DNA of 64,000 nucleotides from Erythroxylum novogranatense (taxonomy: Eukaryota; Streptophyta; Magnoliopsida; Malpighiales; Erythroxylaceae): assembly GCA_029891385.1 (NCBI GenBank), contig CM057230.1, forward strand, positions 37,543,858 through 37,607,857, read 5' to 3'. The notes below the pieces were generated by a model, which worked only from the letters and a program-made list of their open reading frames with translations, did not search any database and was not told where the DNA came from. Positions 11,382-25,759 of this stretch are shown here, piece after piece. The translations under genes were made by a program, and so were the position numbers. Within the stretch, counting starts at the first letter, position 1, and the number at the start of each line of letters is the position of its first letter.

Positions 11382-13482
11382 ATTGCAGGTTGACTACTAA
11401 TAAAGAATGACTCTTTCTTATTCTACGACTGAAGGGACTAGCTAATGAAACTTGATGTCACAGATTAATTCAAAAGACAACGGTGAGAAAGTCAAGCATA
11501 TTCCAACCATAATTACAACTTACAGAACTCAGTGTTCAATTGCAAGCAATGTTGTGTTTTCATATAGGCAGTAGAAGTAATGATGTGTGTTTCATATACG
11601 CACCAGATCGTAATGTTGTGTTTTCTTTTGAGCACCAATTGTTTCATAAACTAAAACTAATTTAATTTAGTGAAAGTAACCTTTACAATATGTTGACAAT
11701 TACAGACAAACCTTGAAATTTAGAAACGAGAAGTCGACAGAAGCTTGTCGATTAGTGATAATAAGCCGACCAATGCGTCCAATATTGCCAAGAATTTTTC
11801 CTCACTCTTATTTTACCTTTAACGCAGCTTGCATATAATGCAACAGTAGTAGCAACTGCAATGCCTTAGATCAAGCTGTTGTAATCAATAAAATAATAGC
11901 TGCTTGTTTTAATTTCTTTAGACTTCAAAGAAGCTAGAACTTGTATTTATCGTTGTTTCTATTCCTGTTAATGTGTTGGAGACTGATATATTATTATGTT
12001 TCTACTTCTGTAGGCATTCAGGGTAAAATGATGGATTATCAACTTGCTGGTTTGAATTGGTATATAAGACTTTACAATAATGGGATAAATGGTATCCATG
12101 CAGATGAAATCATATGTTTTAAAATCTTGTTAGATATCGGCTCTTATATTTTCACCCGACTCCATTTGGTGCTGCAGTCCATTATTGTTATGTTATTGGT
12201 TTATGTATCTTTTGTACGTCATGAAACAATTGGTTATTAACTCTTGTTTTTACTTCCAGGATCTGGGTAAAACTTTACAAACAATCTCACTCTTGGAGAT
12301 TAAAAAAAAAAAGGGGATAAATCCTTCTCTGCAGCATGACTTTCAATCCCACCATTAATCATCAAGATTGTAACTTAACTCTTGCCTATATGTAATGGCT
12401 CATTTTAGGTTGGAGTCGCTGCAAAAGCAATCTGTTTTGGATCTCTTTTCTTCTTTACTTCCTTTGTGTTTACAAGAACCGTAGATTCAGTCCCTCCTTG
12501 ATTCTCAATCCAAATAAAAAGATAGGTAAGGAGAAAAAGATAAAGGGTTGGAGTAAAAAGCTAGACTAGATAGCCAGCTTTTGATTTCTGCTTTGAAGAG
12601 AATGGAGAGCATATGATTTCGTTCCTTACTATTTACTCACTTAGCTCTGTCATTATTCATTGATACAACGAGACAGCAGAATCTCATGCGATTCCTGACA
12701 AGTTTGAGCTGGGCCAAAGACCAAAACGTGAGAAAATCCTGCGAAAGAATCAAGAGAAAAGGACTAACAAGCACAAGATGCAAGCAACCACCTTTATTAT
12801 TTCCATCACGACAACCTTTAATTGCAATTGGCGGATTCACTTTAGTTTTGGGGGACTCATACCGGGCTTTTCGATAATATCCCTAGAAGAAAATCGTAAT
12901 ATCAACCATACCATGCAAGTGAAAAGTCGAAACAAATCAAAGCCATAGATGATTGATTTCATAGATATAGGTACATGTCCCGCCCCTACACGCATGGCTG
13001 TTAATTCCTTCCTTCCTTGTTATTTTGTTTTCTTCCATTCTCTAAAACTGTATTTTATGTACGCTGGTTCTTCAAAAACCAAAGCGCAACTTATACATCT
13101 CGAGACATTCCTCTCGATACTCGTATATTTTGCACTCAAAGAAGGGAAAAAGACCAACTCGCGCAATTAAACATGTTAAAGAAACTCTTAGTTTTTTCGA
13201 AAGACTGCCTAATGAGTTAACAATCTTTGATTCTTTTCCTGTGTAACCTTTTGAGCTTAGTTTGTATCTGATACGCTTCCATTTCTTTAACTTTCTCGCC
13301 AACAAACACCTTCAACATCACAATTTATGTAGTAAATAAAGTCTCTTGCTGGGATTCCCTGGTAAGATCAGGAGCAGTCTGCAATCCAATCCCATGTACA
13401 AAGAATGCAACAAAAATGGAAGACATCATTTGTCATCTATTTTTCCACTTATGCAAGTCCACAACCTGTGAAACTCCGATGA
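11382..13482. other. Unassigned; includes the likely 3' UTR/downstream region of the CLE gene
   Basis: The left part may continue the transcript-like segment cut by the Copia insertion. The stretch just left of 13483 is where the 3' UTR of the minus-strand CLE gene should lie. The open frames here (for example 11941-12240, 12637-12840, 12949-13170) match no family I recognise and overlap on both strands. No repeat ends were seen. Confidence 0.4.
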
Positions 13483-15539
13483 CTAAGCTCTTCCAGGAGG
13501 TCTTGCAGCACTTCCAGCTCTCCTGAAATTATCGCAGAAAATTAACAAAGAAAGAAACATTTCTATTTCATAAAGATGCCTCCTGCAAGTACAATAAATT
13601 TTTACTTACGTGTAGCGTATCTGAAACTGTAAAGACTTCATCCAAATTTAGACTAGAGGGAAGAAATCTTTCAATATACCCGCCAAGAAAAATACAAATT
13701 TTATTTCAAGAAATTTGGTATTTGAATTATTCACTTGCGAGGAGACCCTATGCAATAATTTAGCCTCTGTAGCTGTCAAATACGCACAAATTCCTCCTAT
13801 CCGCCCATATGGTATCTAAGTTTTGATTGATTATTTTGATTTATAGTTTCAACATTTGAGATTATAAGAACATGCTGCGTGGCTATACTATTAGCTAACA
13901 TGAGATCCTCTGTCCCCAAATATGTGTACCAACTCTATCCTATTGAATTTAAGTCATTCATTTATGGCAATCTACATAAATAAATGGTTTGATTCAATTT
14001 TACGTAGATGCAGATACATTTGTGACAGAGGATTTGTCCCCCTATTAGCCGGCCTGGGCAAGGCAGCTTGCAGGGCATCTGCTGAGTGAAATATGACCTA
14101 TTTTTATTTTAATAAAAAATAAAATAAAATAAAGCTCTTGATCTTGCAAAAAAAAAAAAACAAAATATCCATATTTTGCTTCTTTTTTTTAAATATTTTT
14201 TATAAGTACCAAAACTTTTTAAAATTCTAAGAATAGCCCTGTCTATCATTGGTTTTCGTCTAATAATATCCCGTGAAAAGAACCAAAGAGAAGAATAGGG
14301 GAAAAAAAAGAAAAGGCACTATCAAAAGGTCGCTGAAGGCCTCTCGTAAATGTGATTTACATCAGAAAATGCACATAGCTTTGAATAATCATGGTTAATG
14401 GTGACGGAATAAAGTGAAGCGATAGACTTTACTTCAATGGGGTTTTAAAGACATCTTTATATTATGCTACAATAGTTCTTGCCAAGGATAGGCCTTGAAA
14501 CGGATTCAATGAAACAGTTAAAGCATGAAACCCACCCTGAAAGTAGTGTTTTTCCTTTTTCCTATGCTATTAACTCCCTCTAGCTTAGAGAACTGCCTTC
14601 CGAAATTTGATTAATAGTTATTAACTTATTACACTAATTATGGGCTTTATACAACAATTTGAAGAGCTTTATTATATATATATACTGGTTCTTAAATTAT
14701 GTGGTAACTGGTAACAGACTGATTTCTTAGACTACGTGTGATATGTGTATCTTTGAAGTGGTAAGGATTTTAAATAGTCTTGTATAAACTAATACATTTC
14801 GGGACTGGCAAGATATTGGACATTATAGGGACATGAATAAGAGACACATCTATGATATAAATAAAAAAAATTGACAGCATTTATTTAAAGAATTCTCGAT
14901 AAATGCAAGTAAGTTGAATTTGATTTCCTTGAGTTTCGCACGCACACCTCATCTCATCTATGCATAAAAAATATAAAGGTTTTGTTGACTAAATTATGAT
15001 GTAATAGCAGAGAGCCAACTTGTATGAAACTCATAGAAACTGAAAGCAAGATACATGAATAGACCACTAGAGGTAAATAATCAATTAAGGTAACTGAATT
15101 TCAATAATAGTTTTATATGTTAAAATTTAAAAAAATGCATATAGCATTTGCTAAAGAAAAAACAAATTATGAAGAAGTAAGAATTAATACTTCTCATTCT
15201 ACTTAATGGATATATGAATGGAAGAGTGACTTGTTCATATTTCCTTTCCTGACATGAAAAAACGAACATAGTCAACAAGGAGAGGAATTGTGCGTACCTG
15301 TTGTGAATAGGATCCGGTCCATTGGGAATTCTTCTCTTATTCATCATGTAACTCAGATCCTGCTCTGGAGAATGAACAAGTTTGTCTTTTCGTATCATCT
15401 GTTCGTTTGCAAAACTTTCAGAGGACTGGATCCTTACAGCCATAGTTTTGCCGGCTCCACTTTGCAGACTCCCAACTAACAAAAGCCACACAAATCCCGC
15501 CATAGGAACTGGCCCAAGAAAAACCTTGGAACTACCCAT
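13483..15539 (-). CDS. CLE signalling-peptide precursor (CLE25/CLE26-like), two exons
   Basis: Coding sequence is complement(join(13483..13522, 15298..15539)), 93 residues. CLE proteins are small secreted precursors processed to a 12-13 residue peptide that acts through leucine-rich-repeat receptor kinases at the cell surface. The N-terminus is hydrophobic (FVWLLLVGSL, about residues 16-25), fitting a signal peptide. The middle is variable. The CLE motif RRIPNGPDPIHN lies at residues 69-80, with the conserved P, G, P, P and H-N positions. The arginine after it is split by a 1,775-bp intron with GT donor (AACAG/GTACGC) and AG acceptor (TTTCAG/GAGAG). Exon 2 adds a basic tail, RAGSAARPPGRA, then TAG. 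The motif is closest to CLE25/CLE26 of the family. No lesion is visible. The exon 2 assignment is my splice prediction. Confidence 0.85.
13523..15297 (-). other. Intron of the CLE gene
   Basis: 1,775 bp between a canonical GT donor and AG acceptor on the minus strand. It splits the codon for the arginine immediately after the CLE motif. A poly-A run at 14149-14160 and a short TA run near 14672 are the only notable features. No other gene was seen in it. Confidence 0.75.
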
Positions 15540-15597
15540 GTTTCCTCTTTGTCGACCCTATATTTCTTTTATAAACAGATAGGGTGCAAAAGATGCC

Positions 15598-15610
15598 TTG
15601 TATATAATAT
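15598..15610 (-). promoter_or_regulatory. Possible TATA box of the CLE gene
   Basis: The minus strand reads ATATTATATACA about 60 bases upstream of the start codon, a workable position if the 5' UTR is short. A second TATAAAAG lies only about 27 bases upstream of the ATG and seems too close. Confidence 0.35.
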
Positions 15611-15639
15611 GGGATATAGATCAAACTGGCACAGTAGTC

Positions 15640-17150
15640 ATTAGGTTCTACAATAGGTATGGTGTTTCATGGGCTATCATTAAGAGAAGATCATCAGGAA
15701 AAGAAACAAGGAGAAGATCATTTTGAGAAGAAAAAGGATGAGCCAGGGATTTTGTTGGACAGTTCTTTTTACTTCCAAGTGTTAGGGTGGTTGGTTTTCT
15801 TTATAGGTTGGAGTGATTCTGTTACACTTTCTCGAACTTTGAGCTAGGGGAAGAAGCTTAGCTGGGTTCGAACATCAAAAGGAGGGAATCACCACTTTGC
15901 TTTATATCGATAGGGTCCCAAATACAGTCGTACTTACTACTCCTTCTCTCTTTTTGATTCGAGTATTTTCGTGTAGCCATATATATATATATATATATCT
16001 ACGAGAACAAAGACCATAAGTTACGTACAACATGGTGAAATAGTATTACAACATTAATTGGAAGATAATCCATGTACATTTACAAGAAGTTGAAGAGACA
16101 CCATGGGCCTGGTGGTGGGTGCATACCTCCAATTGCTCCCTTAGTTGTCGGAGGATGATAAACTTGCAACTAAAATTAGTACCTCTATGTATTTTTGAAC
16201 TTAGCTTTTAACATCGACGTGAAATTTTATCAATGGAGACGCATACAAGTTCCTCAGAATGTTATCTGAGCATTAAAACAGAGGAAAGAATCAGAAACTT
16301 TAGCAAAATATGAAGAGATAATGTTTATATGTTTTCAGACTTAACGGGAAGGGTGCTATTTAACATCTTGGGAATTTTGAGGTCAGAAAAGTTTAGTAAA
16401 CTCGAATTGCGAGAAAAGCTGCTTAAAGTCTCTCCTATGGAGTTATCTCTTTTGTTATAAGCTATATATTCTTAGCATATTCGATTCTCATAAGAATATA
16501 TTAGTCTCCTCCAATGATTGAAATCGTCAGATTTCTTCCTTTTAGAATCGTGTTTAGGTCGCTCCATGTTGTTGGATTTTATATGAGCAGAGGCTCGCAA
16601 GTCAGCAAATGAATATTGAATATACGAATAATCATAATTGCTTCCATGTGTGCGGGAGAGACCAACAAAAGAAAAGAAAATTCTATTCCATAATCTCCAC
16701 ATTTCGCTTCCATTCACATTTAACCTTCTTGCATTGAGGACTTAATTCATTATGATTACTAAATGTGTTTCTGTACTCCCCCCCAGTCTTATAATGCCAG
16801 CTTTTTCCGGTTCCTCCAACTTCTTGCGATTGAGGTAATTTCATATTCATTCTTAACCTAAGGAAACTTCCTATATAACTCAAAATTGATTCAAATGATA
16901 CTTCCTTTGTTAATCAGCTATAAAATATTATCTAATCAATACATCCTTTGTTAATCATATAATGCTCTGATTAAACTCTTTACCCTATCAATGTTTATGG
17001 CATTTTTTTTTTTGTCATTTGCGTGTTTGTATCATCATTTCAGCTGTTCTTTTACATATCACGTCAAAGTCATAGTGTTATTATTTGTCAACCAATCAAA
17101 GCCATAACCATTTGACATGATCGGCAACACAGGAGAGTGCCCAATTATCG
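15640..17150. other. Upstream region of the CLE gene; no other gene recognised
   Basis: Contains a perfect AT dinucleotide run at 15979-15998 (ten units). The open frames at 15659-15847, 16472-16717 and 16683-16883 have no recognised domains. Promoter elements cannot be assigned by eye. Confidence 0.4.
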
Positions 17151-17180
17151 ATCACTTTGATAATTAATTATCAAAGTGAT
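17151..17180. repeat. Perfect 30-bp palindrome
   Basis: The left half is ATCACTTTGATAATT and the right half is its exact reverse complement, with no spacer. It lies just left of an antisense Copia remnant. Confidence 0.95.
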
Positions 17181-17199
17181 TGTTATGATATTAATTACG

Positions 17200-19030
17200 T
17201 TTTTCTTCAATCCTTATTATTGATGGTAATAGTATACACAATTGAGTCTACTTCACCATATCTCCTTGGATGCTTGACAATCCTTCTCACTCTATCCTTG
17301 GCTATAATGTGCTAATGCTTTCTTCTTGAAATTATTCCATCTCTTGAACTAGAGTTTTCAACCCCTTAAGCATCTTTCATAGGCTATTTTAGTGCCACTT
17401 TTGAATTAGTACTTCTCACTATTGACCCTATCACAATCTTGCTATATGATTGTCTTAATATATATTGCTCTCCAAATACTACATCCTTAAAAGTTATCCC
17501 AGGTTTTTTACTAAGTGCACACAAATTTTGAATTTACTTTCTCATATTTGTCATCCTTCAATAAGCTCCTTTTATGAAGTTTGGTCATTTCTTTCACTAA
17601 GATGGATCACCCACATGTGTCATACTCATTATGTTTTTTCTTCTATAAAGATTAAGACAACCATCAATCTTATTTCTATCTTTTCCATTAAGATATAAAT
17701 GTCATGTTGTAATTTTTCTTTCATTACAATCAACACACCCTTAACCACCTTAAGTTACCCATCATTAGTAGAAAATTTATACTCATTATGTTTTTCTTCT
17801 ATAAAGATTAAGACAACTATCAATCTTATTTCTATCTTTTCCATTAAGATATAAATGTCATGTTTACAATCAACACACCCTTAACCACCTTAAGTTACCC
17901 CTCATTAGTAGAAAATTTATACTCTTAACTCTTAAGAGTACCTATAAAATTAAATTCTTCCAAAATTTAAAACATATTAGCATCCAATGTTGTAATAATT
18001 CCATCATGTATCTTAATTTGCATTGAACCATTGCTTTTAACAGCATGCTCTCTATTATGACCGAATTTGATAGTATTACTATATTCTTTAATATAATAAA
18101 ATTAATCCTTAATGAAATTTGTATGATAAGTGACCCTAATGTCTATCACATATTGATTTATAGATTTATAATTTCTCATTATTAGAGCATTAATGCCTCT
18201 TCCATCCTCTTCATCAGAAATTTCTTATACTACAATAATACTTGCTTTTTAATCTAAACTCTTTTCTCGTTTCTATTCTTTCACTGTGGAAGTTCCCTCT
18301 TAAAGTGTTCTTTAACTTTACAGTTAAAGTATTAAACAACTTTAGCCTTCGATCTGGATCATGACTTACTTTAGTTTTTAATACCCTTTTCTTTGCTCCT
18401 TTTACTAACAACTAGATCTACATCTGATCTACCTTCATCTGTACCATAGACCTTTTATTTTCAATTATTTAGACTATATAACATTCTTCACATTACTGAT
18501 ATAAATAGTTTCCTTATTATACAACATGGTATCAATAAAATTCTTATATGAAATATAAAGAATTATAACTTTGTCCTCATCCTTAATTTCAACCGTAACA
18601 CTTTGTAGATAAAATTATCAATCTTTCGTTAGTATACTTTTGATATATTTAAGGTATATAACTATTTCTTTTGATATAAATGATATGTAAATGATCTCTT
18701 TTAATACTTAATTTTAATTTTTTTTCACGATAAATCAGTAGTTATTTTATTAACCACCTCACTCCAGACCTTGTCTCATAAACTTAATAATATTACACTG
18801 TACATCTTTGACAAGATCTCTTTTTTCTCCAATGCTCCCAAATTCTCTAGTAATTGTTATTCCCCTTCAATGTTGTTTTGCATCCTAAATGAAGAAATGC
18901 CTCTCATCTTCATTTTTTATGGGGTAAAATTACTTGATCTATTAAACTTTTCAATATCGAACTTGTGAAGAGGCATCTTGACAATAAACCATAGATTTCT
19001 AAAGAAAATCTAGGCTTTGATATTAATGAT
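17200..19030 (-). pseudogene. Antisense Copia remnant (gag and protease/pre-integrase region)
   Basis: On the minus strand a Copia gag/pre-integrase region is readable but full of stops and shifts. A block near 17900-18060 reads like SNGSMQIKIHDGIITTLD followed by LEEFNFIGTL, which matches the Copia block between protease and integrase. A basic gag tail with a ruined zinc knuckle lies at 18214-18411. The plus-strand string CTTTGATATTAAT near 19016 looks like a decayed tRNA-Met primer-binding site, giving minus orientation. The integrase, RT and RNase H regions are missing or unrecognisable. Confidence 0.6.
17623..17931. repeat. ~157-bp tandem duplication inside the Copia remnant
   Basis: Two copies start near 17623 and 17780, both beginning ATACTCATTATG. 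They match closely, but the second copy lacks about 17 bases (a TTTTTCTTTCAT-containing piece). Confidence 0.9.
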
Positions 19031-19849
19031 TATGATATCAATTACTTTGATACCTACTATCAAGCAAATAGAAGCAATGTAAAAAAATAAAAAAGCAAAA
19101 ACAAAAAAATTTATGTGATTTGGCCGAATTATTTGACTTACATCTATAGATAATTAGGTGAAATTCTTTTATTAATGTGAGAAAGACGATACAAAGAGAA
19201 TTGATGACTACAACCCCATACAACCTTCCAAATATTCTCTCCAAAGGTTCTATCTTAGATTCTTTAAGTTCTTTACTTATAAAACCTTATCAAACTACTT
19301 ATAGACTAGGGTTACCTATAAGAAGTCTAATTACTGTGAAACTTTACTACAACAAAAATCTAAGGCCACTAAGACTTTATTTTCATAGATGTCTAGTGAT
19401 ATTAAAACTTTATTTCACTAGAAGTCTATGGTTACTGAAATTCTATTTCACTATAATTCGAGGCATATCTCACAGTCATAACCATTTCAATAGTTCTTAT
19501 TCTTGACGTATGTTTCCTTTAATTTTAGGTATTCTACATCTTTCTCTTCCATTTTTAAGACATTAAAAATTTGAATAAAGAAACAAGTAGTTCATATAGT
19601 AACTTTTTCGAGTTTTTTTTTTTGAAAAAGAGGTTTTGTGAGTGCACTGTATCTAATCTAAAGAGACTAATCCTTCTTCCACTTTCATCTTTGCCCTAAT
19701 TTACTTATTTAAAAGGATAGTTCAATTAGTTTTAATCCAAATATGTTCCAAAAGTTTTCAAGTGTGTTAGTAACTTTTTAAGACTTGTTTTGGTCTAATT
19801 TGACTAAATTTGCTTTGTTTTACAACTTTTTTTATATTTACACCATTAT
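19031..19849. other. Probable LTR and junction DNA between two Copia remnants
   Basis: Lies between the primer-binding-site-like string of the minus Copia remnant and the first gag codons of the plus Copia remnant. It should hold the 5' LTRs of both, but I could not pair LTR ends. Short internal repeats of an ACTTTATTTCA string occur at 19380-19450. Confidence 0.4.
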
Positions 19850-21800
19850 GGATAAACTTGATATAGTTAATTCTATTAATATTTTATTTAACAATAGTGA
19901 TTACATGTTATGGGATTAAAAATATTCAATCTTTTATGAGATTACAAGCTATGATGTAATGTTATAGGTGATGTTATTGAACACAAAAGAAGTAATGAGA
20001 AAATCTTGGAAATTTCAAAGAATGCTTGAAATAATAAGATTGTAATAATCATCAAAATTTTATATAGTTTTACTGCATATATGAGCTAACAATTAAACAA
20101 TACTTTGATCATTTTAAAACTACAAAAAAGGTTTGGGATATGCATGCTAAATTTTATTCCATATATGATGTTGCTCATCAGTTTTAGTTATAAGAGCGAT
20201 TGCATCATTTCAAATAAGAAGATAGACGACATGTATTTGATTTATAAGGTATTTAGAACTAACTTGCTAACTCTGATCCAAATGGCACGATCAAAGAGAT
20301 ATTGAGTTGTATGCTTGACAAAAAAACCTTATGAATATAATGAAATTTTGAATGCACCTTTGTTTTGAATTTCAACCAATATGTAGATATCTTCTATGTT
20401 ATGATTGATTTCCCTAAATAGAGACAACGATTGCTAATCTTATATCCGAGTATGCTAGGTTAGGCACAGTAAAATCTCATTGTTCCTTTAACAATGTCTT
20501 AACTATTGTAGGACTTATAAGTTCTCATCCTCTAAGGAAGGACAATTGTAAGTGTTGTGAAGAACCTAAACATTGGATAAATGAATGTTCAATCAAGCCA
20601 CCAAAAAAGGATCCTAAACAAAAGTCCAGTAAACAAAGGTCAAAACATTCCTCTTTCATTGTCACAATAACTATGGATTCCACTAAGGCTTATGAGTATA
20701 ACCTTATTGCTCTTCTTATTCAATTAGATATCGATTCTCTAAAATAAACACTTTTCTTCTCAAGCTAGTAATTCTAAAACCTTAATCCTTGTCTATCATA
20801 TGAGTTATCAACTCTTCTTAGTATCTTGATTTTATATTTTGAAATTGTATGAGTTTTTTTAATCTTCGTTTTAAAAAAATAGACAACCAATTTTCCATGC
20901 ATCCACTATACACAATGTTGATAAATTCTTATATATGTTAGTCATATTGGCATTATGTTTATGTTTAAGCATTCATTACTAACTACCCTCTTAATTCTAA
21001 AATTGTCACTTGATCTAGTCGCTCGTGGTCAATTATGTAATTTTTGGTGTTTATGTTTAACTTTCAAATCATGGTTGTCATGTGCAAGATCCAAAGTGGG
21101 GTAGATACTTAGGATAAGGCATAAGGAGGGGGATTGTTTGAGCTTACGTCACTTTATTTACCCCTGAGTCAACCAAGTTATGGTGCCATAATTACAACTG
21201 AAACTTGCTCTCCTATATTGATCATGTTTCTTTTCAACTTTTGAAACCTTTAATTTCTACTAGTTTGTTACGATTTATTAAACAATAACATGTTAATTGT
21301 TTATCTCATCAATTTGTCAAACATCAACACTTTACATTTCAACTATAGTAATTTTGAGTCATCTACTCATTTTGATTTAATCCATTATGATATTTGAGAA
21401 TCTTCTCCCATTCCTACTATGAGAGGTCTAAAAATATTTTATCTTTATCAATGAATTTTCTTAATATATCTTGATTTAATTGACTTGCATGATATATATG
21501 GTCATTTTTGCTTAAATGGTCAGAACCAATTTTTTTAAAAACAATCAGAGTCTCTAAAGTTAATAATGCCATAGAATGTAAGGATAATTCATTCCTTAGA
21601 TTGTTTTCCCAATATGGTACAGTCCTTCATCACTCTTATCTAAGTACATCCCAACAAAATGGAAGAGCTGAGAGGAAACACATGCACATTCTTGACACAA
21701 TCAAGGCCTTATTCATTTCTTCCTCCTTTCTTGAGTGTTTTTAGGGAGAAGCAACTCTTACTTATGTTTACACTATCAATCATATTCCTTATGCTATTAT

Positions 21801-22532
<732 letters not shown>

Positions 22533-24290
22533 TATCAGTAATCGATATCCTAACAAAATGGGAGAGTTGAGAGGAAACAAAGATAAATTCTTGACAGAAT
22601 TCAGACCTCTCTTTTTTCCTCTTTTTTTTATAAAGCTTTTTAAAGGAGGACCAACTATCAATCATGTTCCTTATGCTATTATAAGTAATCAATATCCTTA
22701 CGAATATTTTTTCAGTCATACTCCTAAATATAGTCCTTTTCAAGTTTCTAATTCTACCTTTTTTGTTCTTCTTCAACTACATAAACATTCCAAATTCAAA
22801 CCTAGAGCATGTTTATGTTATTTTTTAGGGATGTTTAACCTAAATGATATAGATGATGAGATCCTTTCTCTCAACATCTCCAAATCTCTAGATATGTCAT
22901 CTTTTAGGAACATAACATATTATCATTCTTTTCTTCCTTCCAAGTCTCATCCTCTAATTCCTTCTTCATTAATCCCTTTATTCCTGATTATGTTAACCCA
23001 CCAATTTTGTTTGAGTATATCCTAATTATAGGATCTAAAGAAAACGGACCAACTATCCCACTGAGGATCCAAGTCCCCCTAAACCATCATAGTTGTCACA
23101 ACTTGTCAAAGAAACTAAACTCCCTTCTCATTTGGAACCTTATAATATAAGTCTTCCTCATCTTAAACATTGTTCTATTAACTCAAACATCTTTTTCTGT
23201 TATAAATTCAATAGCTATAAAGAAGCTAATGCTAATCTTTTGTGGTAGCAAGTTTGGAACAGTAATTGCAAGCCTTAGAGAAAACTTAAACTTTAGATAT
23301 ATTCCCACTTCTCACAAGCAATACTTTAAATGTGTTTATAAGATTAAGGTGAAGGTAGATGATTGTATAGAATGTTATAAAGCTTGAATTATTACTAAAG
23401 AGTTATTCAAGAGTATGATACTGACTATAAAGTTCGTAAAGAGTGATTCAAGAGTATGATATTGACTATAAAGAGAACTTTATTCTCGTAGGCCATCTCA
23501 TTTTTGTTCACAATCTCATAGTTGTTGCTACCATTATGAAATGGAAATTACTTCAAATGGATATTAAAAATGTCTTTCTCAATATTGACCTTTCTAAAGA
23601 AGTATATATGCTACCACCTTTATATTATAATCATCCTTCAGATACTATATTTTACCTTAAAAAGTCTCTATAGGCCTTATATAAGTTCTTTGAGTATGAT
23701 TTACTAAATTTAAATCTAGTTTTCAATAGCTTGGGTTTAATTTTAGTCTATATGATAATGCCTTATTTGTTTGACATAAATAGAGATTGTGTGCTCTTAT
23801 TACTGTATATCGATGACATGATCATTATTAAAAATAACTTTAGTTATGTTTCTAAATTAAAACAGTACCTCATCCAACACTTCAAGATGAAAGATGTAGA
23901 CATTTAGCCTATTCCTTAGATTAGAAGTCCTTTATGATGGTTTAAGCTACTATCTTTCGCAAACAAAGTAGGCTATTGATCTCTTATCTTGCATAGGTAT
24001 AAGTGACAAAAAAATTACTTCTACTCCTATTGAGAGTGATGTTCATCTCTCACCAATAAACGTCAAACCTTTGGATGACCCTAACTTGAATTGAAAAATA
24101 GTGGAGAGTTTGGTATACCTTATAGTTACTCGTCTCGACATAACCCATATAGTTCACGTTGTGAGTCAGCTTATGACAACTCTCTAAACCACTCATTATA
24201 TTATGTTGCTTCATATTTTGTACGATATTAGAGGCATCATATTTTGTAGTATTCAACTCTAATGATCCTCCTCCTCGGAGCTCTGTGCAT

Positions 24291-24368
24291 ACTTTGATAC
24301 AGGTTGAACTAGAAATCCTACTAATAGATGCTTTGATACAGGTTGAACTAGAAATCCTACTAATAGAT
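24291..24368. repeat. 39-bp tandem duplication in the Copia RNase H remnant
   Basis: Two adjacent copies of a 39-bp unit beginning CTTTGATACAGGTTGAACTA, identical as far as I can see. Confidence 0.95.
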
Positions 24369-24762
24369 GCTTTAAGACTTGATTTTGTTTCTTTCTTGGT
24401 GATTCTCTTATCTTATAAAAACGTAAGAAACAAATAGTTGTAGCTCGTTCCAATATTGTAGTTAAATTCTAAAATTTTATCGACACAACTTTTAAACTCT
24501 TGTGGCTATTCGTTATTCACTGTAGTTTATTATATATGATGATCATGATGTTATTTAAATTGCTCATAAAATACAAATATATTAAGAACAATTATCACTT
24601 TATTTGTCATCATCTTCAGTAAGAAACCACCTCCCCTATCTTTGTATCATTCTGTGATCAAATGGCAAACATAATCACCAAAACTTAACTACCAACTCAA
24701 TTCAATGAACTAATAAACAAACTTAAATCAATTTCATTCTCACCGTCTTTAATTTAAGGGGA

Positions 24763-25759
24763 TATTAGTCAACCAAAATATAATATATTGATTGTTTAGT
24801 GTTGCAAAAATATTATATAACATATTTAAATAATTAATTATAATTAATCTCTTGATTATTTACTTTATTTCATGTACTTAACCGTATCCTTCTTGTACAT
24901 ATTCAATACGTATCTGGAGTTTGTCGCTCAATCCTCAAGAAAAGAAACTTTTTATGGCCACTGCAACGCATGCTAGAACCCACCTTTTTGAATTAAATAT
25001 TACTTCGAGATCAAGAAAAACTAGAAGGAACAAACTATACTCGACTTTATGTCGTTCACTTAAACTCTCTGAAATTTAATGAGTAGCAGCAGCATGAAAA
25101 GAGATAAAGACATCATTTACCAAATATGATATACATCGTGAAGTCCACTGTTTCTAAATAAAAGGAATCTATACTGCCAATGGCTGCGCATCGCATACTT
25201 CCTTTACAATTTCCGGCCGGCATGGTCCAGGTATATATGCCCTACTCACTTGAACCACTCTTGGTTGGCACTTGGCACCGCACCGCAAATTTTAATTTGT
25301 ATCTGTTATCCTCTTTCGGGGAGCGAGGATATATGATCTAAGCCAGGGAATATGTAAAATTTAGTTATGGTAAGATATGCATGAATATATATCAACAAGG
25401 AACTAGTTCCATTTAAAGACTGCTTTGATTAGGAGAATATATTGCAAGCTGAATGCCATGTCCAATCCATGTGGCAAAAGCATATGGCAAATTTTTATCT
25501 TTTCCGAGGCCTATGAATCTATGTAGAAACGTTAAAGTTAGGTGTTGCAAGAATCCAATGCTTTCTCAATGTAATGGCTTGTTATTGAAGGTACATATAT
25601 ATACGAGTAATCCACTCCTCATCCTCATTGGTGCTGTCTTAAGGGCGCATATAATGAATTCTTCTATTAAAGGTTCGAATTTGCTTTTAATATTTTTGAA
25701 TAATTTGAAAAATATAAATTAAAAATAAGTAATTTAAATTTCTATAAAATTTTCTTTAT
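24763..25759. other. Probable 3' LTR of the Copia remnant, then unassigned DNA
   Basis: The first ~200 bp (ATATTAGTCAACCAAAATAT...) directly follow a polypurine-like run and include CTTCTTGTACATATTCAATACG, as plant Copia LTRs often do. No matching 5' LTR was found. From about 25000 onward there is nothing recognised. The 89-codon frame at 25453-25722 has no known domain. Confidence 0.4.

Noticed and set aside
15659..15847. A 62-residue protein upstream of the CLE gene
   Set aside because: No family resemblance, and no splice or promoter context. It lies in the probable CLE promoter.
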